In this document: positions 8,410 through 17,758 of the stretch, one piece after another
Layout: the number at the start of each line of letters is the position of its first letter
How positions within the stretch are numbered: position 1 is the stretch's first letter
Origin: Myxococcales bacterium
GTDB taxonomy: Bacteria > Myxococcota_A > Polyangia > Polyangiales > JADJMO01
NCBI GenBank assembly: GCA_016709545.1
Contig: JADJMO010000004.1
Span: 310,001-374,000 of the forward strand
DNA: 64,000 bases
Direction of reading: 5' to 3'
Program-made: the position numbers and the translations under genes
The notes under the pieces: generated by a model
What the model was told of the DNA's origin: nothing
Seen by the model: only the letters and a program-made list of their open reading frames with translations
The model's database searches: none

Positions 8410-11247
8410 TCACTGGAGCACCTCGCGGTCCTTGCCGGCGCCGACCGCAGGCCCGACGACCCCGGTGCGCTCCATGCGATCGACGAAGCGCGCGGCCTTG
8501 TTGTAGCCGAGCCCCATCTTGCGCTGGAGCCACGAGGTGGAGCACTTGCGCGCCTCCACCACGAGCTCCACGGCGCGGTCGAACAGCTCCTGATCCTTCG
8601 GCGAGAGCGCCTCTTCCTCGCCGTCGTCGTCGCCGTCCTCCTCGCGGTTCAGGAGGATCGACTCGTCGAACACCGGCTCGCCCTGCGCGCGGAGGAAGTC
8701 GCAGATCTTCTGGATCTCCTCCTCGCTCACGAACGGGCACTGGATGCGCTTGAGGCCCTGCTTGCCGTTGACGCTGGCGAGCATGTCGCCCTTGCCGAGC
8801 AGGTACTCGGCGCCCTGGGCGTCGAGGATGGTGCGCGAGTCGACCCGCTGCGCGACGCGGAAGGCGATGCGGGTGGGGAAGTTCGCCTTGATCATGCCGG
8901 TGATGACGTCGACGCTCGGGCGCTGCGTCGCGAGGATCACGTGGATGCCGGCGGCGCGGGCCTTCTGCGCGAGGCGCGCGATCGGGGGCTCCACCTCGCC
9001 CTTGCCGACCGCCATCATGAGGTCGGCGAACTCGTCGACGATGACCACCAGGTAGGGCAGCTTCTCGGGCAGCTGCTGCTCGCCGACGTTCGGGTCCTTG
9101 GTGACGATCTCCTCGGGGAGCCCGTTGTGATCGGTCGCGACGACCGTGCGGGGCATCGGGTTCTTGAGCGTGCCGGCGACGATCTTGTCGCGCCACAGGT
9201 TGTAGGTGGTGATGTTCTTGACGCCGGCCTTGGCGAGCAGCTGGTAGCGCCGCTCCATCTCGTCGACGCACCACTTGAGCGCGTTGAGGGCCTGCTTCAT
9301 GTCGGTCACGACCGGCAGCAGCATGTGCGGGATGCGGTCGAACGGCGCGAGCTCGACCACCTTGGGGTCGACCATGATGAGCCGCAGATCCTCGGGCGTG
9401 CGCCGGTGGAGCAGCGAGGCCACGATGACGTTGAGCCCGACGCTCTTGCCGGCGCCGGTCGCGCCCGCGACGAGCAGGTGGGGCATCGCGGCGAGGTCCT
9501 CGTAGACGGGCGCGCCGACGATATCGCGGCCCAGGATCACGGGGAGCGCGCCCTTGGCCTCGGCGAAGCGCTTGTCCTCGACGAGCTCGCGGAAGTTCAC
9601 CGGGATGCGCTGCGCGTTGGGCAGCTCGAAGCCGATGCGGTTCTTGCCGGGGATCGGCGCGACGATGCGGACGCTCTCCTTGGCGAGCGACAGGCGCAGG
9701 TCGTTGGCGAGGCCCTCGACCTCGCGCACCTTGGTGCCGACGCGCGGCTCGAGCTCGTAGGTGGTGACCACGGGCCCGGGGTGGATCTCGCGCACCTCGC
9801 CCACGACCTTGTAGGTCTGCAGGGTCTGCACGAGCGCGCGGGCGTCGGCGAGCAGCAGCTCACGGTCGATCTGCGGCTGGTCCTCGGGGGCCGGGTCGAG
9901 CAGGGTCGGCGAGGGCAGCTCGAAGCCACGCTTCCAGGGGATGATCTGCTTGCGGCGACGCGGCGCCTCGGCGGGGGTCTCCTCTTCGGCCTCGTCGACC
10001 TCGACGACCTCGGCGGTCTCGACCTCCGAGCTCTCCTCGATCGGCTCGCTCGGCGTCGGCGTCTCGGCGACCAGGGCCTCGGCGGGGACCTCTTCCTCGC
10101 GCTGCACCGCGGCCTCGGGCGACGGTGGCGCGATGGTCGGCGCATCGGCGGTCTTCTTCTTGCGGCGGGGCTTCTCCTCCGCGACGGGCGGCAGGAGCGC
10201 CTCGAGCGCGTCGGCGGCGGGCGGCGGAGGGACGGGCGGGCCCGCGAGCACGATGGGGGGCGCGATCGCGTCGCCGTGGTTCGACGCGCGCGGTGGATCG
10301 GCGGCCAGGCGCAGCGCGATGGCGTGCGCCTCCGGCGGCAGGCGGCTGTCCTCGCGGACCTTGATCTCGCCGAGCTCCACGCTCTCCGACGGCGGCGCGA
10401 ACGAGAGGCGTTCGGCCGGGAAATCCCCGCCCGCGAGCACGAGCGGCGCGCCGGGCCCGCCCTCGAGGAGCTTGGCCTCCTGCCACGCCTCCCGCACGCC
10501 ACGCACGGTGGACGCGGCCCTGGTCGCGACGGCGGCGCTCGTCGCGCCCGTCCGGTTCGCGAAGTCGATGAACGAGAACGTGGCGCGCGCGATGAGCATT
10601 AGCGCGATCATGGTGAGCCCCACGAGGAACGTGCCCACGGTGGAGAACAACGCGCGCAGGAGCTCGCCGAACAGCTCGCCGATCGTGCCGCCCGCCGTGT
10701 GACCGCCGAAGACGATCTTGCCGAGCGAGCCCACGTGGAGGAGCGCTGCGCCCACTGCCCCGAGCACCACGTCTCCCGCCGCGCGCGCGGGCGTGATCAC
10801 GCTCGGGCGACCGCGCAGGAACGGCAGCGCGAAGAGCACGAGCTCCACCGGGATCGCCCACGCCGCGAGGCCGACGGCCGAGACGAGGATCTGCGCGGTG
10901 CGCGCGCCCACGGGCCCCACCCAGTCGGCACCGCCCCGCAGGTCGTAGCTGCCGAGGCCGAGCGCGACGAACACCGCCGCCGCGAAGAAGAGGAGCGCGC
11001 CGAGCTCGCGGCCGCGCGCGTAGTCGGGGCGCGGCGCCGGCTTGTCGTAGAGGATCGGCGGCGGAGGGCCGGGGCGGATCGGCTTGCTCACGACCTCGTC
11101 GATCGCATCCTTGCGCTCGACGACGGGCGCGGCCGCGACGAGCTTGCGGGCGCGGCGGACGACGGCGCGGGGCTCGGGCGTGAGGTCGTCCTCGTCCTCG
11201 CCGAACGTGCCCAGGTCTTCATCGGAGGCCTTGCGGCGGGGCGGCAT
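8410..11247 (-). CDS. ftsK: DNA translocase FtsK/SpoIIIE
   Basis: 945 residues, within the usual FtsK range. The N-terminal quarter carries several transmembrane helices that anchor the protein at the division septum. A Pro/Glu-rich linker (about 280-440) follows. The motor domain has Walker A GATGAGKS near residue 595 and Walker B VIVDEFADLM. The C-terminal gamma winged helix contains LQRKMGLGYNKAARFVDRME; in this family it reads KOPS-type polar sequences. The protein pumps chromosome ends across the septum and helps dimer resolution. It appears monocistronic. A 14-bp palindrome lies 10 bases upstream of the ATG and may be regulatory. Confidence 0.97.
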   Translation of the reverse strand: MPPRRKASDEDLGTFGEDEDDLTPEPRAVVRRARKLVAAAPVVERKDAIDEVVSKPIRPGPPPPILYDKPAPRPDYARGRELGALLFFAAAVFVALGLGSYDLRGGADWVGPVGARTAQILVSAVGLAAWAIPVELVLFALPFLRGRPSVITPARAAGDVVLGAVGAALLHVGSLGKIVFGGHTAGGTIGELFGELLRALFSTVGTFLVGLTMIALMLIARATFSFIDFANRTGATSAAVATRAASTVRGVREAWQEAKLLEGGPGAPLVLAGGDFPAERLSFAPPSESVELGEIKVREDSRLPPEAHAIALRLAADPPRASNHGDAIAPPIVLAGPPVPPPPAADALEALLPPVAEEKPRRKKKTADAPTIAPPSPEAAVQREEEVPAEALVAETPTPSEPIEESSEVETAEVVEVDEAEEETPAEAPRRRKQIIPWKRGFELPSPTLLDPAPEDQPQIDRELLLADARALVQTLQTYKVVGEVREIHPGPVVTTYELEPRVGTKVREVEGLANDLRLSLAKESVRIVAPIPGKNRIGFELPNAQRIPVNFRELVEDKRFAEAKGALPVILGRDIVGAPVYEDLAAMPHLLVAGATGAGKSVGLNVIVASLLHRRTPEDLRLIMVDPKVVELAPFDRIPHMLLPVVTDMKQALNALKWCVDEMERRYQLLAKAGVKNITTYNLWRDKIVAGTLKNPMPRTVVATDHNGLPEEIVTKDPNVGEQQLPEKLPYLVVIVDEFADLMMAVGKGEVEPPIARLAQKARAAGIHVILATQRPSVDVITGMIKANFPTRIAFRVAQRVDSRTILDAQGAEYLLGKGDMLASVNGKQGLKRIQCPFVSEEEIQKICDFLRAQGEPVFDESILLNREEDGDDDGEEEALSPKDQELFDRAVELVVEARKCSTSWLQRKMGLGYNKAARFVDRMERTGVVGPAVGAGKDREVLQ

Positions 11248-11257
11248 GCTGCCTGGT

Positions 11258-11271
11258 GCCTACATGTAGGC
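11258..11271. promoter_or_regulatory. 14-bp perfect palindrome upstream of ftsK
   Basis: GCCTACATGTAGGC is a perfect inverted repeat ending 10 bases before the ftsK start, in a 165-base intergenic region shared with a divergent lipoprotein gene. It could be a repressor site or simply chance; nothing else supports a factor. Confidence 0.3.
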
Positions 11272-11412
11272 TTTCCGATGGGCCAAGAAAGCTGCCGTGC
11301 GTGGGCCTCGGTGGCGAAAGCCAAGAGGATTGAGGGCGAGGCCTCCTTCGGACTACGATGGCCCACTCTGGTAGTCGGCCGGGCGACCTTGTCGCCATGT
11401 ACGAGGAACCGA

Positions 11413-13098
11413 ATGCGTATCGATCGTTCGACCGGTTGGCTGGGTAGGGGTGTTCGAGCGGGCCGGGGTGCTGGATCCACCGTGCTCGGCTCGCCCCTGC
11501 TCGCGGGGGCGCTGCTCGTCGCGGTGTGCGCGGTCACTGGCTGTCGCGTCAACACGGACGACCTCCGTCGTTGGGAGAAGACGCAGAACGGTCCCGACAA
11601 GCTGGTCGCGGTGCTCATCCACGACAAGTACGAGAAGGAGCTGCGCGTCGAAGCGGCGTGGTCCTCGTCGACATGAAGCGCCGCGGGGGGCAGCCGGCTC
11701 GCCGACCCGGCCGTGAGCTTCAAGGACGCCACCTTCGCGCTCTTCAACGAAGAGAAGCTCGAGATGGACGGCAAGCTCCGCACTTCGATGGCGTCGGCGC
11801 TCGCCGAGTGGGCCCTCGGCAAGGAGGGCGACGCGCCCGACAAGCGGCTCGAGAACTTCGAGAGGAAGATGGACAACTCGGGGCAGGCCTACGGCCTCGA
11901 GCAGATCCTCCGCAAGCTCGGCACCTCGGCGTCGACCCGCCTGCCCGCGCTCTTGAAGGCCGCCCCCGCGGTCAAGTCGGTCAAGCTCGACGCCATCGCC
12001 CGCATCACGGTCGACGTGAAGCCCACGGGCGGCGACAAGAAGGCCGCCGAGGCCTACGACAAGGCGCGCGACGAGCTCTCGGCCAACTTCGCCGAGCTCC
12101 TCAAGGCCACCCTCGGCGACGGCTACACCAAGGGCGTCGAAGAGGAGGTCAAGGCCACCCTCGGCGGCAACCCGCAGGGCAAGACCGTCCTCGCCGATCC
12201 GAAGCTGTTCGCGACCTACATGAACAAGGTCCGCGACGACCGCCTCAACTTCATGTTCCCGATCGCCAAGCTCACCGGCCGCAAGGCGGTGGTCGACGTG
12301 CTCGTCGCCCTCGCGAGCGACGGCAAGGCGCAGAAGGAGCACCGCGCGCTCGCGCTCGCCGCGCTCGAGGGCAACGTCGACACGACGAGCGACGACAGCC
12401 TCAAGGCGTTCCTCGCGATCGCCAAGAGCGACGCCCCCGACGAGGTGAAGCACGGCGCGCTGCTGCGCATCTCGAACTACCCGCCGGAGAAGGCCATCAA
12501 GACCTTCTACGAGCTGTTCGACGCGCCGAACTGGAAGGTCCGCTTCGACGGCGCGATGAGCGTGCTCGCGCTCATGCAGAAGGCGGGGACCAAGTCGGGC
12601 ACCACGGTGAAGGAGTTCCTCGGGAAGCTCCCGCACAGCCTCGGCGGCCCCGAGGCCCCGCCGATCCCCGGCAAGGAGACCGGCGGCAACAAGATGGGCC
12701 TCGGCGAGCCGAGCTCCTACGGGCAGGCGTTCACGCTGCTGCCCAAGGACATGGGGGTCGACGCCGCGATCGCCGACATCCTCACGGGCAACCCCACCGA
12801 CCGCAAGCCCATCGGGCCGCTCCTCACGGCGTTCGGCTACTACTACGCCACCGGCAAGCCGAGCGACCTCCCCATGCTCGCCAAGTGGGAGACCGACAAA
12901 CAGCCCGTGCCCAAGTGCAAGGAAGACGACGAGTGCAACTGGGACAAGCCCGGTTGCCCCGTGCCGAAGAACCCGGCCAAGCCGGACGACGGCTACGACA
13001 ACAAGTCGATCGCGACCGTGGGGGACTACGTCACGTACTGCGTGAAGCCCGAGATCGAGCGCCGCGCCAAACTGCCGGCCGCCCCCGAGACCAAGTGA
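11413..13098 (+). CDS. HEAT-like repeat lipoprotein, broken by two compensating indels
   Basis: About 561 residues when repaired. The N-terminus has a lipoprotein signal ending in AVTGC, so the protein is probably anchored in an outer or inner membrane. The rest is made of Ala/Leu/Lys-rich helical repeats of HEAT or armadillo type (for example KAVVDVLVALASDGKAQKEH), ending in a Cys-containing tail. The frame is interrupted by TGA at 11674-11676. The middle segment LVDMKRRGG reads only in another frame between about 11661 and 11690, and the original frame resumes at LADPAVSFKDA. The second shift falls in a six-G run (11685-11690). Two opposite one-base errors explain this better than selenocysteine. 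Function unknown. Confidence 0.75.
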
Positions 13099-13163
13099 GC
13101 GGAGCGACGTCGGCCGCCTCCCCGGGCGGCCGATCGAGGAAAGAATAAGCGAGAGCCGACGCG

Positions 13164-14024
13164 ATGAACCAAGCGAACGACGCGAGCAAGAAGAGCCCGC
13201 GCACCTTTCAGTGCCGCGACCAGCTCTGGGAGACCTTCGAGGGCATGGCGAGGGAGCTCGAGTGCTCCATCGACTACCTGATCAACGAGGCGATGAAGCA
13301 GTACGCCCGTCAGCGCAGCTACGGCGGCGCGGGCGCGGCGCCGCCGCCGAGTCGCACGCCGTTCCCGGGGCAGCCGATGGCCGAGCCGGCGCCGCCCCCG
13401 CCCGCGCAGCGTCAGCCACTGCCACCCACCGCCCCCGCGGTGCCGATGGCGCGCCCGCAGCCGCCGCCGCCCGCGCACGCGCCGCCGCCCGTGCACGCGC
13501 CGCCGCCCGCGCCCCCGCCGGCGCACACTGCGCCGCCCGCACGTCTGCCGCCGCCGCCCGCGGCGCCGGCGCAGCGTCTGCCTCCGCCGCCACCGCCGGG
13601 TGGACGTCCGGGCGCAGCACCGCCGCCGCCTCCTCCGGGACGCCCAGGTGGCCCGCCCCCGCTCCCGCGCAGCAGCATGCCGCCGCCTCCGCCGCCGCCC
13701 GCGATGCCCGCCCCGCTGCCGCCGATGACGGCGCCCACCCAGCCCAACGTGCTCACGGCGCTCTACCAGGGCGAGCGCACGCCGGTGAACAAGGAGAAGT
13801 TCATCATCGGCCGCGGCCGACAGACGAGCGATCTCACCATCAAGGACCCGAACGTCTCGCGCCAGCACGCGATGATCGAGTTCCAGAACGGCGTCTACTA
13901 CATGGTCGATCTGGGCTCGACCAACGGCGTCGAGTTCCACGGCCAGCGCGTCACCCGCAAGGCGATCGCGGAGGGCGACCTCTTCCGCATCTGCGACCAC
14001 GAAGTCCTCTTCACCTATCGGTGA
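13164..14024 (+). CDS. FHA-domain protein with an RHH-like N-terminus
   Basis: 286 residues. Residues about 12-48 (TFQCRDQLWETFEGMARE and SIDYLINEAMKQYARQ) look like a ribbon-helix-helix fold: a short strand, then two amphipathic helices. Next come about 150 residues that are almost only Pro, Ala and Gly. A full FHA domain (about 205-286) ends the protein with GRGRQTSD, SRQHAMIE and DLGSTNGVEFHG, the canonical phosphothreonine-binding signature. FHA domains read out Ser/Thr kinase activity, which fits the kinase-rich setting. The N-terminus could bind DNA or simply dimerise. It is preceded closely by the HEAT-like lipoprotein gene and converges on the next gene. The FHA call is certain; the RHH call is moderate. 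Confidence 0.88.
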   Translation: MNQANDASKKSPRTFQCRDQLWETFEGMARELECSIDYLINEAMKQYARQRSYGGAGAAPPPSRTPFPGQPMAEPAPPPPAQRQPLPPTAPAVPMARPQPPPPAHAPPPVHAPPPAPPPAHTAPPARLPPPPAAPAQRLPPPPPPGGRPGAAPPPPPPGRPGGPPPLPRSSMPPPPPPPAMPAPLPPMTAPTQPNVLTALYQGERTPVNKEKFIIGRGRQTSDLTIKDPNVSRQHAMIEFQNGVYYMVDLGSTNGVEFHGQRVTRKAIAEGDLFRICDHEVLFTYR

Positions 14025-14033
14025 GGCTCAGGC

Positions 14034-14693
14034 TCAGGTCTCGCTGATCGGCAGGTCGGCGTACCAGACCTCGTCGATGCCACGCACCAGCGTGGCCTCG
14101 TGGTTGGTGCTGCCCGGGCGCGTGATCTCGGGGAGCTCCACGCGGTAGCCCACCTCGCCGGTCGAGAGGCCGGTCGCGACGCGCCCGATGACCACCGCCC
14201 GCACCCAGCCCTGCTGCGCGCGCACGGCGCGGGGACGCTGGTCGGGGCCGAGCTCCACCTCGACCGGGGACCAGTGCGAGAGCTCGGGCGGCGCCGCCCA
14301 GCCGGCCTCGCGGAAGATCGCGCGCAGCGTGCCGTCGAGCGTCCGGCTCGCGTGACCGAGCGCCGCGTCGGAGTCGAGGATCGCCAGCAGCGCGTAGCCG
14401 TCGGGCAACGCGTCGAGCATGTAGCCCTTGGTGGCGCCGCGCACCCAGAGGCGCTTGGGCAGACCGGCGCGCTTGCTGTGCGGGCCGGTCTCGAGCTCCA
14501 CGAGGATGATGCGGAACGTGGCGGCCGCGACCTTGATGTCGAAGGGATCGATGGTGTCGCCCGCGTAGTCGACGGCCTCGCCCTCGGCGTCGACGATGGC
14601 GACGGCGATGGCACCCGGGGTGGCCTCGAGGTGCCGCTTGAGGATCGGCGTGAAGCCGGTCTCGTGCTCTTCCCGCACGAAGAGCGCGCTCAT
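14034..14693 (-). CDS. Roadblock/LC7-like domain protein
   Basis: 219 residues, soluble. The N-terminal half (FTPILKRHLEATPGAIAVAIVDAEGEAVDYAGD) resembles Roadblock/LC7 proteins: an initial helix, then a strand carrying a self-activation-type VDAEG motif. LC7 proteins regulate small GTPases or motors in bacteria such as myxobacteria. The C-terminal half is a beta-rich region without a recognised family. The start ATG overlaps the stop of the upstream prolyl isomerase by four bases (ATGA type), so translation is probably coupled. No partner GTPase is in the neighbourhood. The LC7 assignment is by pattern and moderate. Confidence 0.65.
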   Translation of the reverse strand: MSALFVREEHETGFTPILKRHLEATPGAIAVAIVDAEGEAVDYAGDTIDPFDIKVAAATFRIILVELETGPHSKRAGLPKRLWVRGATKGYMLDALPDGYALLAILDSDAALGHASRTLDGTLRAIFREAGWAAPPELSHWSPVEVELGPDQRPRAVRAQQGWVRAVVIGRVATGLSTGEVGYRVELPEITRPGSTNHEATLVRGIDEVWYADLPISET

Positions 14694-15694
14694 CGCGGCT
14701 CCGTGACCCGCGGCAGGAGCAGATCGTCGCCCGTCGCGAGCTCCTTGGGCGCGGCGGCTTCGAAGAGCGCCTGCAGCTTGGCCTGGTAGCGGGGCGCAGC
14801 GCGCTTGCGGACGAGCTCGGGCTCGAGGACCGTGACCCGCTGATCCCGTGGCGCGACCTTGGCCGGGAAGACGCCGAGGAGCCGGATCACGTGCATGCCG
14901 AACGAAGTCTCGATGATCTCGCTCGTGCCGCCTACGGTGGCGATGTCGAAGGCGCCCTTGGCGAAGGTGACCTCGAGCCCGCGGGGCGGACCCTTGGCGG
15001 CGACGCGGCCGTCGGCGGTGAACGGGTCCTCGAGCCGCTCGACCACGAGGGCGTGCCCCTCGGGCATCGGGAAGCTCTGGGCCTTGGCGAGGAAGGCCTT
15101 GGCCTGCTCGTCGGCGGTCCCGATCGCGGGCACCTCGAGCAGGAAGGCGCGGAGCTTCTTGGCCAGGCCGGCCTGGTCGGGCGCGCCCTTGCGCACGAGG
15201 GCGTGGGCGGCGACGCGGGTCTCGGGGCGATCGACGTCGAGCCAGAAGCCCGTGGTACGCGCGGCTGCGTCGAGCTCGGCGTCGGTCCACGGTCCCTCGG
15301 CGACGGCTTCGGCGCGCAGCCGGGCGACGAGGTGACGCGCGAGGACGGCGCGGATCTTCCGCTGCACCTCTGGGTCTTCGAGCGCCTTCTTCCGCACGGC
15401 GAGCTCGGCGAGGAGCGCCTCGGACACGAGGGTCTCGACGGCCTCGCGGGGGAGGAGCTTGCGGGCGAGCGCGACCTCGCGGGCGAGGCTCTTGCTCAGG
15501 GTCTGCGTGCCGACCGCGGCCACGTTCTCCCCACCGAGCGCGGCCTTGGTGGCGGCCGGCGCCGGGGCCTGAGCCGTCGATTCCGGGCCTCTGCCGCAGG
15601 AGAGCAGCGACACCGCGAGCGCGGGCCCCACCCACCTCGCCTTCGAACGCGTCCTGTCCGTAGACGGCGGCGACAAGCGTCTGCCCTCAGGCAC
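14690..15694 (-). CDS. Parvulin-type peptidyl-prolyl isomerase lipoprotein (SurA/PrsA-like)
   Basis: 334 residues from GTG. A lipoprotein signal ends at LLSC near residue 33. The first part has the helical chaperone pattern of SurA-like proteins (VETLVSEALLAELAVRKKALEDPEVQRKI). The C-terminal part resembles a parvulin domain: GPPRGLEVTFAKGAFDIATVGG and SEIIETSFGMHVIRLLG match the strand and FGxHIIxL-type end motif of that family. Such proteins help fold exported proteins in the periplasm. The start lies inside the last codons of a 59-residue membrane-protein gene (8-base overlap), and the stop overlaps the LC7-like gene, so three genes are probably translated from one message. Confidence 0.8.
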   Translation of the reverse strand: MPEGRRLSPPSTDRTRSKARWVGPALAVSLLSCGRGPESTAQAPAPAATKAALGGENVAAVGTQTLSKSLAREVALARKLLPREAVETLVSEALLAELAVRKKALEDPEVQRKIRAVLARHLVARLRAEAVAEGPWTDAELDAAARTTGFWLDVDRPETRVAAHALVRKGAPDQAGLAKKLRAFLLEVPAIGTADEQAKAFLAKAQSFPMPEGHALVVERLEDPFTADGRVAAKGPPRGLEVTFAKGAFDIATVGGTSEIIETSFGMHVIRLLGVFPAKVAPRDQRVTVLEPELVRKRAAPRYQAKLQALFEAAAPKELATGDDLLLPRVTEPR

Positions 15695-15866
15695 GGTCCG
15701 CGCGAGCGAGGCTGCTGACGGCGCGGATCGCCGCGATGCCGACCACCATCCAGTAGATGGCGTGGAGGTCTTCGCGACTCGCGATGTGGCGCGCTCCGAA
15801 GAGGAACGCGACGCCGGCGAGGACCAGCATCAGCAGGGCCAGAGCGTCGAGGAGCCGCGCCGCCAC
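15687..15866 (-). CDS. Small two-helix membrane protein (59 aa)
   Basis: A short reading frame from GTG at 15866, the only start after an in-frame TGA, to TGA at 15687. It encodes two hydrophobic stretches, LLDALALLMLVLAGVAFLFGA and IYWMVVGIAAIRAVSSLA, separated by a short polar loop (RHIASREDLH). The hydrophobic pattern and the 8-base overlap with the downstream isomerase start argue that it is real. No family is recognised. It may be a small membrane partner of the isomerase, but only position suggests this. Confidence 0.5.
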   Translation of the reverse strand: MAARLLDALALLMLVLAGVAFLFGARHIASREDLHAIYWMVVGIAAIRAVSSLARADRA

Positions 15867-15973
15867 CGAATCGGTATATCACGACCACTCGCGTGAAGGG
15901 GCCGAGGGAGGGTATGCTCGCCTCTCGCTCGCAGTTACGGCGTTTTCTGGAGCAGGCAGGGGCTGGAGGCGCG

Positions 15974-16816
15974 ATGATTCAGGTGAGGTTCTGGGGGGTT
16001 CGCGGCAGCATTCCCACCCCAGGTCCGACGACGGTGGAGATCGGCGGCAACACGAGTTGCGTCGAGATGCGTGTCGGCGGCCGGATCCTCATCTTCGACG
16101 CCGGCACGGGCATCCGCCTGCTCGGCAACGCCCTCATGAAGGAGCTGCCGCTCGAGGCGTTCATCTTCTTCAGTCACGTGCACTGGGATCACATCCAGGG
16201 GTTCCCGTTCTTCACGCCCGCGTTCGTGCGGGGCAACGTGTTCCACCTGCACGGTGGCATGAAGGTCTCGCGCACGCTCGAGGAGACCCTGGCCGGCCAG
16301 ATGGAGAACCCGTCGTTCCCCGTCCACCTCTCCGAGATGGGCGCGAAGATGACCTTCCGCGATCTGTTCGAGGGCGAGCCGCTCGAGATCCCGAGCACCG
16401 ATGGCAGCGGCCCCGTGCGCATCACCAACACCCGCGGCAACCACCCCGACGGCGTCTACGCCTACCGCGTGGAGCACGAGGGCAGCTCGGTGATGTACGC
16501 CACCGACACCGAGCACTACGCCGTCGTCGACCCCAAGCTCCGCAAGCTGGCCGAGAACGCCGACGTCCTCATCTACGACGCGATGTACACGCCCGAAGAA
16601 TACGCGGGCGAGCGCGGCATGCCGAAGCTCGGGTGGGGTCACTCCACCCACGAGGAGGCGGTCAAGCTCGCAGTGGCCGCCGGCGTGAAGAAGCTCGTGC
16701 TGTTCCACCACGATCCCATGCAGGACGACGCGGCGGTGCGCGACAAGGAGCGCCGGGCCCGTGCGCTGTTCCCGAGCTCGATCGCCGCGTACGAGGGCCT
16801 CGAGCTCGAGGTCTAG
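15974..16816 (+). CDS. MBL-fold metal-dependent hydrolase
   Basis: 280 residues. The metallo-beta-lactamase fold is shown by FWGVRGSIPTPG at the N-terminus, the metal site HVHWDH near residue 73, GNHPDG, the bridging Asp in YATDTEH, and a C-terminal HH pair in VLFHHDPM. FWGVRGS plus an HxHxDH site is typical of a widespread group of RNase Z/phosphodiesterase-like MBL hydrolases, some linked to cyclic nucleotides. The actual substrate is unknown. ATG at 15974 has GGAGG five bases upstream and begins the conserved domain, so the longer versions were not used. A TATGCT box at 15914-15919 is a possible -10. Confidence 0.9.
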   Translation: MIQVRFWGVRGSIPTPGPTTVEIGGNTSCVEMRVGGRILIFDAGTGIRLLGNALMKELPLEAFIFFSHVHWDHIQGFPFFTPAFVRGNVFHLHGGMKVSRTLEETLAGQMENPSFPVHLSEMGAKMTFRDLFEGEPLEIPSTDGSGPVRITNTRGNHPDGVYAYRVEHEGSSVMYATDTEHYAVVDPKLRKLAENADVLIYDAMYTPEEYAGERGMPKLGWGHSTHEEAVKLAVAAGVKKLVLFHHDPMQDDAAVRDKERRARALFPSSIAAYEGLELEV

Positions 16817-16945
16817 CGGCCGTCCCGGGGCGCCCGTCTTGCGTGGGGTCGCAGGTTCTGCGCGGCATCGACCCTGCAGTTCGCCTCGCTCGTCGCCGAA
16901 TTCGCGCCTTGCGGGCGCGCACGAAAGACGCATGGATCAGGGGGC

Positions 16946-17749
16946 ATGACCTGGTTCTCGACCCCTGTCCGCGAGTACGCCAGCAAGAAGCTGATCTCGG
17001 TCCCCGAGGGCGCTTCGCTCCGAGAGATCGAGCACGTGCTCGACAAGCACGACGTCTCGGCGGTCGCCGTGGTCGACGGCGCGGGGGACACGGTCGGGCT
17101 CGTCTCGATGACCGACCTGCTCCGGGTGGGCAAGCTCGAGCCCGCGGTGCTGGGGGCCCCCGTGAAGGTGGCCGACGCGGACGGCCACACCGCCAAGGAC
17201 ATCATGGTCGCGCCAGTGGTCGCGGTCGACGACGACGCCCCCGTGCGTTACGCGGCGGCGCTCATGGTCGGCCACCACATCCACCGCGTGTTCGTGCGGC
17301 GAGCCGGGCGGATCGACGCGGTGATCAGCACCCGCGACGTGGCGCAGGCCGTGGTGTTCCACCACGTCGACACGCCCATCGAGCGCCTGCTCAACCGCGA
17401 CGTGGCGTCGGTCGAGATCGGCGACTCGATCGCCCTGGCGCTCGACCGGCTGCGCGAGCGCGACGTGCGTGGCCTCGTGGTGCTCGACGGTGCCTTGCCC
17501 GTGGGCGTGTTCACGCAGACCGAGGCCTTGAAGGCGCGCGCGTTGCCCCACGATCTCCTCGATTCGCCCGTCGAGCAGGTGATGTCCTACGAGACCATCT
17601 GCCTCGACGTGAAGACCCCGGTCTACCGCGCCGCCGGCCACCTGCTCGCGCTCCGCGTGCGCCGCATCCTCGCGGTCGAGGATCGCCACCTCGTGGGGAT
17701 CCTCACCGGCTGGGACGTGGCGCGCGTCGCGACGACCGAGCAGCCCTGA
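16946..17749 (+). CDS. Four-CBS-domain protein
   Basis: 267 residues made almost entirely of CBS motifs in two tandem pairs. Recognisable units include VSAVAVVDGAGDTVGLVSMTDLLR, IHRVFVRRAGRIDAVISTRDV, VRGLVVLDGALPVGVFTQTEALK and RRILAVEDRHLVGILTGWDVAR. Paired CBS domains (Bateman modules) bind adenosyl ligands such as AMP, ATP or SAM and act as energy sensors. There is no attached catalytic or DNA-binding domain, so it probably acts on a partner protein. It is cytoplasmic, apparently monocistronic, and converges on kamA with a 9-base gap. Confidence 0.92.
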   Translation: MTWFSTPVREYASKKLISVPEGASLREIEHVLDKHDVSAVAVVDGAGDTVGLVSMTDLLRVGKLEPAVLGAPVKVADADGHTAKDIMVAPVVAVDDDAPVRYAAALMVGHHIHRVFVRRAGRIDAVISTRDVAQAVVFHHVDTPIERLLNRDVASVEIGDSIALALDRLRERDVRGLVVLDGALPVGVFTQTEALKARALPHDLLDSPVEQVMSYETICLDVKTPVYRAAGHLLALRVRRILAVEDRHLVGILTGWDVARVATTEQP

Positions 17750-17758
17750 CCGCCGAGA

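Noticed and set aside
11674..11676. TGA read as selenocysteine in the HEAT-like lipoprotein
   Set aside because: The sensible protein between about 11661 and 11690 lies in another frame, so two opposite indels fit better than recoding; no SECIS-like hairpin stands out.
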